A DNA stretch of 64,000 nucleotides, taken from NCBI RefSeq assembly GCF_000735455.1, contig NZ_JMPS01000064.1:124001-188000 (forward strand), in the 5' to 3' direction. Source of the DNA: Yokenella regensburgei ATCC 49455 (GTDB lineage Bacteria > Pseudomonadota > Gammaproteobacteria > Enterobacterales > Enterobacteriaceae). The notes under the pieces are model-generated. The model worked only from the letters and a program-made list of their open reading frames with translations. It made no database searches and was not told the origin of the DNA. Positions 10,434 to 19,733 of the stretch are shown here, in pieces. The position numbers and the translations under genes were made by a program. Position 1 is the stretch's first letter; every line of letters starts with the position of its first letter.

Positions 10434-10601
10434 ATTCTAGTAAGGATTCTTTTGAGTACAAGGGTTGATTTTGACGTTAAATTGAGGTTGCGAAAGGGTA
10501 ATAAACGCTAAGTCCTCGTACTGTAAGGCCTGGCGGTCATGTCAATATTTCGCAAAAAAAAATGAAAATTTGATCGAGTGCTGATTTCTTCAACGAGAAG
10601 G

Positions 10602-10633
10602 AAAAATTGCGCAAACCAGGCTTGCGCAATTTT
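10602..10633 (-). terminator. Terminator downstream of ubiG
   Basis: A 12-bp perfect stem (AAAATTGCGCAA / TTGCGCAATTTT) with a 7-base loop is followed by Ts on the minus strand, about 20 bases past the ubiG stop. Bases 10434-10601, between this hairpin and the nrdA control region, show no coding potential. Confidence 0.8.
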
Positions 10634-10653
10634 AAGAAGATTATCTTATGACG

Positions 10654-11382
10654 TTAGTCATTTTTGGCCGTTGTGTGCAACATATAGTTAACATCTACGC
10701 CGGGGGCCAGCTTAAAGGAGTTCAGCAGCGGGTTGTAGTGCAGACCGGTCATGTGCTTCTCCTGCAGGCAGGTGTTATCCACCCAGCTTAACAGCTCCGC
10801 AGGCTTAATGAATTTTTTCACGTCGTGCGTCCCCTTCGGTACCATGCGCATCACGTATTCCGCGCCGACCACCGCCATCAGCCAGGCTTTACCGTTACGG
10901 TTGATGGTTGAGAAGAAAACGTGCCCGCCCGGTTTCACCAGCTGTGCACAAGCACGAACCACCGACTGCGGGTCCGGAACATGCTCGAGCATTTCCATGC
11001 AGGTCACCACGTCGTACTGCTGCGGGTTCTGTGCCGCGTGCTCTTCGACGGTTTTCTGGATGTACTCGACTTCAATACCGCTTTCCAGGGCATGCAGACG
11101 TGCCACCTGCAGCGGCTCAAATCCCATATCCAGCCCGGTTACCGTTGCGCCTTCCCGCGCCATGCTTTCCGCCAGAATGCCACCGCCGCAGCCGACGTCG
11201 AGCACCTTCTTGCCGAACAGACCACCGGCACGCTCGGCGATATAGCCCAGACGCAGCGGATTGATGCGGTGCAGGGGTTTAAACTCACCCTCAAGATCCC
11301 ACCAGCGGGATGCCACGGCTTCAAACTTGGCGATCTCTTCATGGTCAACGTTGTGTATCACCGACGATTTTTCGGCATTCAT
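10654..11382 (-). CDS. ubiG: Ubiquinone/menaquinone pathway O-methyltransferase UbiG
   Basis: UbiG performs both SAM-dependent O-methylations of ubiquinone biosynthesis. The product is 242 aa from the ATG at 11382 ([16 protein letters not shown]...), close to the 240 aa of E. coli. The SAM-binding motif is [16 protein letters not shown] (about residues 58-73), with the acidic ribose-binding residue in GLDMG. An AGGAG lies about 11 bases upstream. It diverges from gyrA. A three-codon reading frame (ATG CAC CCA TGA) overlaps the start region. Confidence 0.94.
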   Translation of the reverse strand: MNAEKSSVIHNVDHEEIAKFEAVASRWWDLEGEFKPLHRINPLRLGYIAERAGGLFGKKVLDVGCGGGILAESMAREGATVTGLDMGFEPLQVARLHALESGIEVEYIQKTVEEHAAQNPQQYDVVTCMEMLEHVPDPQSVVRACAQLVKPGGHVFFSTINRNGKAWLMAVVGAEYVMRMVPKGTHDVKKFIKPAELLSWVDNTCLQEKHMTGLHYNPLLNSFKLAPGVDVNYMLHTTAKND

Positions 11383-11454
11383 GGGTGCATTTACTCCTTT
11401 TTTATCCATGCCCGCGAGTATATCAGGTGGTGAGCGTGAATAAAGCGTATAGGT

Positions 11455-11484
11455 TTACCTGTCTTTACGTGGTTGTGTTATAAT
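11455..11484 (+). promoter_or_regulatory. gyrA promoter
   Basis: A consensus -10 TATAAT is at 11479-11484, with a poor -35 (TTACCT or TTTACC) 18-19 bases upstream. A good -10 with a weak -35 fits the supercoiling-relaxation-stimulated gyrA promoter known in E. coli. The gyrA leader continues to an AGAGGGAA ribosome-binding site before the ATG at 11530. Confidence 0.75.
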
Positions 11485-11529
11485 TTGCGACCTTTGAACC
11501 CGGGACACAAGTAGAGGGAAAGCGGTTAG

Positions 11530-14169
<2,640 letters not shown>

Positions 14170-14187
14170 TTAACGCGATACGTTAGT

Positions 14188-14222
14188 AAAAAGGGGATAC
14201 CGCAAGGTGTCCCCTTTTTTAT
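14188..14222 (+). terminator. gyrA terminator
   Basis: AAAAGGGGATAC-CGCAAG-GTGTCCCCTTTT with a run of Ts, starting 18 bases after the gyrA stop. It isolates gyrA from the fimbrial operon. Confidence 0.9.
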
Positions 14223-14431
14223 TTGTTTTGTGAATCTAAATTTATTCTGAAATATGAGCAAGCTTATTGGCAGGCCTGGTTGTTATCGCTAACCTCACGC
14301 AAAATAAGAAAAGTCATTGAGATTTATTATGCTGAGACAAACTTAATTCTTGTTTTAGATAATCTAATTTTATCCCACTCCTCGCTGTATGTATTATTTG
14401 CTACATAAACATTACATTGAATAACATTATT
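14223..14431. other. AT-rich leader upstream of the fimbrial operon
   Basis: About 210 bases, much richer in A+T than the flanking genes. It probably contains the fimbrial promoter: TAGATAAT and TTTTAT lie around 14355-14375, but no clear -35/-10 pair could be fixed. No convincing gene was found. A 61-codon reading frame here has no ribosome-binding site and starts against the gyrA terminator. Confidence 0.5.
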
Positions 14432-15151
14432 ATGAAAACACTTATTAAGAAGGTACTGCCGGTAAGCCTGGCATGTTTCTTTATCCCGGCTGCATTTGCC
14501 AATATGACCGTCTATCCGATGGCAGTCAGTATGGGCGCCAACGGTGAAGGGAGTGTCCGTGTTATTTCAAAAAGTAATGACGTGCAGTACGTCAGAACGA
14601 AAGTATTTAAAATCACGAACCCGGCAACGCCTGAAGAAAAAGAGGTCGAGGTTAGCGGGAACGATGGTACCGGCCTGGTCGTGATGCCGCCATTGTTTGC
14701 CCTTCCGGGTGGCGCCAGTAAATTAGTGCGTATGGAAGCGATGGACCCGGATCAGAAAGAGGCTATCTATCGGGTGATGTTCCAGAGCGTGCCGTCTCTT
14801 GATGACGCCAGCACGGCGAACACCAGCGCGATTTCATCAAAGCTCTCGGTTAACCTGGTCTGGGGGGTTCTGGTTTCCGTCCCACCGCAGCAGCCGGTGA
14901 TTAAACTGACGCTGTCCGGCGATAAGCACCAGCTGCTTAATCAGGGAACCCAGCGCGTCAAAATTACGGATATCGCACTTTGTCGTGCGGGTCAGTCGGG
15001 GAAAAACTGTCAGCATAAAACGGATAACCGGAATATTTTCCCCGATGGTCAGTATCAGCTGCCTTCGCTTTCCGGTATTCAGCATATTGAAATTACTTAC
15101 AAGGACTGGATTGCTAAAAAAAATGGAAGCCAGTCGTTTGTCGTCAATTAA
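14432..15151 (+). CDS. Alpha-fimbrial periplasmic chaperone (CfaA/CooB type)
   Basis: This is the periplasmic chaperone of the alternate (alpha) chaperone-usher class, which holds pilin subunits until the usher accepts them. It is 239 aa from the ATG at 14432, which starts a clean signal peptide (about 23 residues, ending AAFA). The mature protein shows the chaperone pattern of a first strand ANMTVYPMAVSM, then an Ig-like domain with PLFALPGGASKLVRM, and a second domain with two cysteines. No strong ribosome-binding site was seen. It is the first gene of the order chaperone-pilin-usher-adhesin, as in cfaABCE. Family is confident; ligand specificity is unknown. Confidence 0.87.
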   Translation: MKTLIKKVLPVSLACFFIPAAFANMTVYPMAVSMGANGEGSVRVISKSNDVQYVRTKVFKITNPATPEEKEVEVSGNDGTGLVVMPPLFALPGGASKLVRMEAMDPDQKEAIYRVMFQSVPSLDDASTANTSAISSKLSVNLVWGVLVSVPPQQPVIKLTLSGDKHQLLNQGTQRVKITDIALCRAGQSGKNCQHKTDNRNIFPDGQYQLPSLSGIQHIEITYKDWIAKKNGSQSFVVN

Positions 15152-15266
15152 TCAACATGATTCTGTTTTTAGTTTTCTGCCTATAAGAATTTTACTTCCG
15201 TAATGGAAACCTCACTCATGCTCTCATAGTGAAAGCTGAGCATGCTATTAAATTAAGGAAAGACGT

Positions 15267-15785
15267 ATGAAATTCATTATTAAACCCCTCGTGGCATTAT
15301 GTTTAGTGGCCGCTGCCGGTACCTCTTTTGCTGTACAGAAAGATATTACGGTAACCGCCAACGTCGATGCTTCCCTCGACATGACCCAGGCTGACGGTAG
15401 CGCCTTACCGAAAGCGGTTGAAATGCAGTATATCCCGGGAAGCGGCCTCAGCCCGTACAGCGTCCAGAGTAAAATCTGGTCTAACGATGTGTCCTCAACC
15501 TCCGGCGACATCCACATGAAGCTGGTCTCAACGGCGCAGCTGGTCAACACCACCGGCGCCGAGGGTACCGCCGTTCCGCTGACGGTTTCCTGGGGTGATG
15601 ATGCGCTGGCGACAGATAAGGATGTGGATCTCGCCGTGTCTGACATTTTCCCCGGCGGTGACAGCACTACCGGCTCCGTGGCGCGCGCGCTGACTATCGC
15701 TCAGACCACCAAGGGTGCGCTGGACAGCGGTAACTACCAGGGGGTGGTGAGCATCTATCTGTATCAGGACGCGGCTACCCAGTAA
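15267..15785 (+). CDS. Alpha-fimbrial major pilin (CfaB/CooA type)
   Basis: Major shaft subunit of a CFA/I-CS1-like fimbria. It is 172 aa with a signal peptide of about 22 residues (cleavage after SFA). The mature start VQKDITVTANVDASLDM and the following QADGSALPKAV match the conserved N-terminal donor strand and first core of CFA/I pilins. The C-terminus GNYQGVVSIYLYQ is also characteristic. There are no cysteines, as usual for this class and unlike FimA-type pilins. A GGAAAG ribosome-binding site precedes the ATG, and a strong hairpin follows the stop. Confidence 0.9.
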   Translation: MKFIIKPLVALCLVAAAGTSFAVQKDITVTANVDASLDMTQADGSALPKAVEMQYIPGSGLSPYSVQSKIWSNDVSSTSGDIHMKLVSTAQLVNTTGAEGTAVPLTVSWGDDALATDKDVDLAVSDIFPGGDSTTGSVARALTIAQTTKGALDSGNYQGVVSIYLYQDAATQ

Positions 15786-15806
15786 GTCATTTCCTCCCTT
15801 GTATTC

Positions 15807-15828
15807 ACCCGCATCGTCTGATGCGGGT
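15807..15828 (+). terminator. Hairpin after the major pilin gene (possible attenuator or RNA stabiliser)
   Basis: A perfect 9-bp stem ACCCGCATC / GATGCGGGT with loop GTCT, followed by TTCTAT rather than a full T run, between pilin and usher genes. Such leaky hairpins in fimbrial operons let the pilin transcript exceed the usher transcript. The structure is seen; the function is inferred. Confidence 0.65.
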
Positions 15829-15856
15829 TTCTATCCGCCTGCAGCGATAAATAATC

Positions 15857-18529
15857 ATGAAAAAAAGTCTGCTTTGTTTATTGATCCTGACGTCTTTTGC
15901 GTCGTATTGCGCGCCGACGGTGCCCAAAGGTTTTGAGATCCTTGCGGAAGGCGTTGAAGAGCGGGTGGACGTGGTGCTTGCCGGAAAACATGTGGGTCTG
16001 TTCGATGCGACCGTCAGCCTGGAAAGCGTCCGGTTTGATAATCCTGAAAACGTGCTGGCGGCGCTGGAGCTTCCGGTGAAGCCAGACAGCGCAGATTATC
16101 AGTCCATTCTCCAGGCGCTTTCCAAACCGCTGGCGCGCAACGGCGCGCTGGCCTGTGGTTCGAATGGCGCTCAGTCCGGATGCGGATACCTGAAAACGGA
16201 CGGCGTGGCAGGGATTTATGACGACAGCGACTCGAGCATGACGCTTTTTTTCCGCGACGGCTGGATGCCGGTAGATAACCAGCAATCGATGTACCGGGCG
16301 GCGGATACCAACAGCGTTGAAAATGCGCTGGTTCATCAGCAGGATCTCAACGTTCTGAAACAGGATGATTACAGCAGCCTGTTTTTGCAGGGAGCGGACG
16401 CGCTGGGCATCAGCGATAACAGCTACATTGGCAGCAACTGGTCGCTCACCGCCTCGAAAAACGACGATGACAGCGATAACAACGTTGACGTCAGTAACCT
16501 GTATTACCGTTACGACATCGCCCGTCGCTACTATTTTCAGGCCGGAAGGATGGATAACCGCACCCTGTTCAATACGCAGGGCGGTAACTTCAGCTTTAGC
16601 TTCCTGCCGCTGGGTGCCATTGATGGCGCGCGTATGGGGAGCACCATGAGCTACCTCAACCCCGAACGTGCAGGCCAGGGTACCCCGGTGATGGTGCTGC
16701 TGACCCGCAGCTCGCGTATTGACGCCTACCGGGGCAACCAGCTCCTCGGCTCTTTCTATCTGCCTGCGGGCAACCAGTCTCTTGATACCTCTCAGTTTCC
16801 CGACGGCAGCTATACCGTGACCCTGCGTGTCTATGAAAGCAATCAGCTGGCGCGCACCGAAAGCACCTCATTTACCAAAAACGGTGGCATGAGCGATGGG
16901 CGTATTCACTGGTTTGTGCAGGGCGGGCAGATAAGCGGTGAGGATAGCGAGGCCTATCAGGCCGGTATTCGGCTTCCGCTGTTGACTATGCTTTCGCTCA
17001 CCGGCGGGGCCGCCGTAGCCGACGGCATTCGCTCAGTGGAAGGCGGCATCGATTTCTCGCCGGATTTTGGCGCCGCCGGGCGACCGACCCTTTCCGCTAA
17101 CCTTTACCACGATGATGCCGGCGGCCGGGGTGACAGCGAACAGCTGAGCTGGTCAGTACCCGATTTGCCGTCATTGAGCCTCTACCGCTCTTCTTCGCGC
17201 GGGCAGGAGTGTAATGACGACGCCGATGACGACCTCAGCTACAACCAGATTGGCTGTTATGAAAATATGAACGCCTCGCTGACCGCCAGCTTCTGGGGCT
17301 GGAACAACGTGCTGAGCTTCATTCGTACTGAGAATCATGATGACCACAGCACCTGGGACGATGAGCGATCGTTCAGCGATAACCTTGGTAGCCAGACCAC
17401 CGCCAACGCGGTTTCCCGCACGCTGCAGCTCAGCAGCTCACGCTCCTGGAGCATCGGCAACTGGATGCTCAGCAGCACCCTGGGGGCGTTTACCCGCAAC
17501 GACCAGGGCTATGACGACCGCGACAACGGTATCTATCTCTCGCTCTCGCTGTATGAAACGCCGAAGCCGGATGAGCATTTCCGCAGTCAGTCCACACGGC
17601 TTAGTGCCGATTACCGCGACAGCAAGCATGGCAATTCACAAACTTCCTACCAGGTAGAGCACGACTGGTACTGGGACGACAGCGCCCATAAAGAGCTGAC
17701 GGTGCAGGCGGGCGGGATCAATACCGACACGCTGGATACCTCAGTGACCGGGCGCTACGACGGCCGCTACGGGGACATGAGTGCAACGCTCTCCGACAGC
17801 TACGACAACCAGAGTAATGAGCACACCACCGCGGCGACCGGCTCGTGGAGCACCTCGTTTGCGCTTTCCCGCCAGGGGCTGGACTGGGGCGGAGCAGGGA
17901 CCAGCGATCCGGCTGCGGCGTTGCTGGTGAAGGTTGACGACGTTGACGGTTTTGAGGGCGACAGCGCGGCGCTGGTGGATGCCAGGGTCAGCGGCAACCG
18001 CCCGGTGGCGTTAAAAACCGGCAGCAAAGCGCTGTTCCCGCTGTCACCGTATGCATCTTCGCATGTTGAAATCGCCGATAGCCGGATGGCGAGTGAAGGC
18101 GCGACCACGGCGATAGTCAACGGTGCGGGCAGCAGCGACGTGATGCTGCTGCCGGGTAAAGTGCGGATGAAAACCATCACCGCCGAGCAGCGTTTTGGCT
18201 ACGTCGGTACCCTCGAACTGCCCGCCGGAGCGCGCAGCAACCCGGTTATTGGCCTCAATACTCGTATGCTGCTGCTGGCGGAAGACGGCGGTTTTACCGC
18301 CCAGCTGCCGGGCAAAGCGAAGATGCTCTACCTGACCTCGGGCACGCACTACTACCAGTGTCCATTGACTGTGCAAAAACAGCGTGGCGTGGTGCGTTAC
18401 GTAGGCAAGACGCTGTGCCAGAGCATTACCCCGGAGGCGCTGCCGGACAGCGTCAATAAAGATCTGCTGGCAAAACGCCGCCGCGAGCAGCAGAACCTGC
18501 AAACCTCCCAGAACCGGAACGATGAATAA
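15857..18529 (+). CDS. Alpha-fimbrial outer-membrane usher (CfaC/CooC type)
   Basis: This is the outer-membrane pore that assembles and secretes the fimbria. It is 890 aa, slightly longer than the roughly 870 of CfaC, with a signal peptide (about residues 1-18, SYCAPTV). The N-terminal domain carries GLFDATVSLESVRFDNPENV. A central beta-barrel region has many alternating strands such as SFSFLPLGAIDGARMGS and a plug-type segment. The C-terminal domain contains cysteines in HYYQCPLTVQKQ and VGKTLCQS. Its stop overlaps the adhesin start by one base (TAATG), so the two are coupled. Base composition resembles the host core. Confidence 0.9.
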   Translation: MKKSLLCLLILTSFASYCAPTVPKGFEILAEGVEERVDVVLAGKHVGLFDATVSLESVRFDNPENVLAALELPVKPDSADYQSILQALSKPLARNGALACGSNGAQSGCGYLKTDGVAGIYDDSDSSMTLFFRDGWMPVDNQQSMYRAADTNSVENALVHQQDLNVLKQDDYSSLFLQGADALGISDNSYIGSNWSLTASKNDDDSDNNVDVSNLYYRYDIARRYYFQAGRMDNRTLFNTQGGNFSFSFLPLGAIDGARMGSTMSYLNPERAGQGTPVMVLLTRSSRIDAYRGNQLLGSFYLPAGNQSLDTSQFPDGSYTVTLRVYESNQLARTESTSFTKNGGMSDGRIHWFVQGGQISGEDSEAYQAGIRLPLLTMLSLTGGAAVADGIRSVEGGIDFSPDFGAAGRPTLSANLYHDDAGGRGDSEQLSWSVPDLPSLSLYRSSSRGQECNDDADDDLSYNQIGCYENMNASLTASFWGWNNVLSFIRTENHDDHSTWDDERSFSDNLGSQTTANAVSRTLQLSSSRSWSIGNWMLSSTLGAFTRNDQGYDDRDNGIYLSLSLYETPKPDEHFRSQSTRLSADYRDSKHGNSQTSYQVEHDWYWDDSAHKELTVQAGGINTDTLDTSVTGRYDGRYGDMSATLSDSYDNQSNEHTTAATGSWSTSFALSRQGLDWGGAGTSDPAAALLVKVDDVDGFEGDSAALVDARVSGNRPVALKTGSKALFPLSPYASSHVEIADSRMASEGATTAIVNGAGSSDVMLLPGKVRMKTITAEQRFGYVGTLELPAGARSNPVIGLNTRMLLLAEDGGFTAQLPGKAKMLYLTSGTHYYQCPLTVQKQRGVVRYVGKTLCQSITPEALPDSVNKDLLAKRRREQQNLQTSQNRNDE

Positions 18530-19644
18530 TGAAAATGCTATCTGCACTGTTACTCCTGCTGGCGACCGGCAGCGCCCTGGCGGGGGATGACCTGACGTTA
18601 ACCCGCACCTTCGATCGTATGTCGCCGCCCGGGGCGGATATCTGGCTGTGGAATGGCGTTAACCAGGGGGTTGATAGTGATGGACACAATGCCTACGGAA
18701 ATAACACCGTTGCGTGTAAAAGCTCCTCCGACTCTGTGACCGGGGCCTGCCCGACGGGCAGAAACACCTCAACGGGTTCGACGCCGACACCCATAAAACT
18801 GAGATTCACAGAAAAACGCTCTGCATTGACGGTGGATTTAACGCTACAGGGGTACAGAGTTGCATATATAAAGAATGACAGTCATTGCGCTAATCATATG
18901 ACGGCACAATTCACGTTAAGCAATTTTGCTAACGTAACCTGTGCGGGGGTATATCGTGATACCTCCGATCTGTACGTCTATGTTCCGGCGGCAGAGCTGG
19001 CGAAACTCCCCGTCGGTGGTCTCTGGACTGCCCACCTTAAGTTGGTGTCTTATTGGGGGGGAGGCCCCAATAGTTCTACCGCCTGGAACGCCGACATCAC
19101 TCTCAAGGTGACCGACCCGTCGCACGTTGATATCTACTTCCCGGAGTTCGGTACCGCCAGCCCGCGCGTCGATCTTGACCTGCATCCGCACGGTTCGCCG
19201 AATGAGAACCCGTGGGCGGCAGATACGGTTTCGCTCGACATGTGTCTGTACGACGGCTACAACGCCAACAGCACTCAGTACGACGTCCTGCTACATGATG
19301 AGCAAAAAGCGCACGACGGCAGAAGCGACGGCGATTTCTCCATCTACCGGGTCGGCGGCGACGCCAGCGAGACTCGCGATCGGGTGGATTATCACGTTCG
19401 TATGTATAACCCGGAAAACGACAGCATGCTGGACGTGGTCAACAATCAACAGCTCACCTGGACCCAGATAAACCAGGGGAGAGTCCGCCCGGTCAGATTA
19501 CCGGCTATCCCTACGCCGGTGCTGTGTTCGCCCACGCCGTTAAAGCTTAGTGTGGCAAAATTCAGCATTGCCGATAAAAACGCGGGTTACTACCAGGGGA
19601 CGCTCACCGTCGTCTTTACCCCAACTACGCCGACCGTCGATTAG
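18529..19644 (+). CDS. Alpha-fimbrial tip adhesin (CfaE/CooD type)
   Basis: Minor tip subunit that binds receptor and starts pilus assembly. It is 371 aa with a signal peptide of about 19 residues. Segments collinear with CfaE, from memory, are GACPTGRN, LRFTEKRS (about 91-98), LYVYVPAAELAKLPVGGLW (about 149-166), VDMCLYDGY-like SLDMCLYDGYN, and the C-terminal GYYQGTLTVVFTP. Cysteine pairs fit the two-domain adhesin. The loop at about 173-182, where CfaE carries receptor-binding arginines, reads VSYWGGGPNS, so ligand preference probably differs. It is the last gene of the operon; rcsC follows after 89 bases without a clear terminator. Confidence 0.87.
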   Translation: MKMLSALLLLLATGSALAGDDLTLTRTFDRMSPPGADIWLWNGVNQGVDSDGHNAYGNNTVACKSSSDSVTGACPTGRNTSTGSTPTPIKLRFTEKRSALTVDLTLQGYRVAYIKNDSHCANHMTAQFTLSNFANVTCAGVYRDTSDLYVYVPAAELAKLPVGGLWTAHLKLVSYWGGGPNSSTAWNADITLKVTDPSHVDIYFPEFGTASPRVDLDLHPHGSPNENPWAADTVSLDMCLYDGYNANSTQYDVLLHDEQKAHDGRSDGDFSIYRVGGDASETRDRVDYHVRMYNPENDSMLDVVNNQQLTWTQINQGRVRPVRLPAIPTPVLCSPTPLKLSVAKFSIADKNAGYYQGTLTVVFTPTTPTVD

Positions 19645-19673
19645 CGCGGGTGCTTTTCAGCCTTGTGTACATT

Positions 19674-19694
19674 GCGGCAAACGTCGTTTGCCGC
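19674..19694. promoter_or_regulatory. Hairpin in the rcsC leader
   Basis: A perfect inverted repeat GCGGCAAAC-GTC-GTTTGCCGC (9-bp stem, 3-base loop) lies between the adhesin stop and the rcsC start, about 40 bases before rcsC. It has no following T run, so it is not a standard terminator. It may be an mRNA structure or a protein-binding palindrome. Confidence 0.4.
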
Positions 19695-19733
19695 TACCTT
19701 AAGCACATCTTTCTGTACGCACACGGCCAAACG

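Noticed and set aside
14223-14408. 61-codon frame upstream of the fimbrial chaperone
   Set aside because: No ribosome-binding site, starts against the gyrA terminator, AT-driven composition, no domain.
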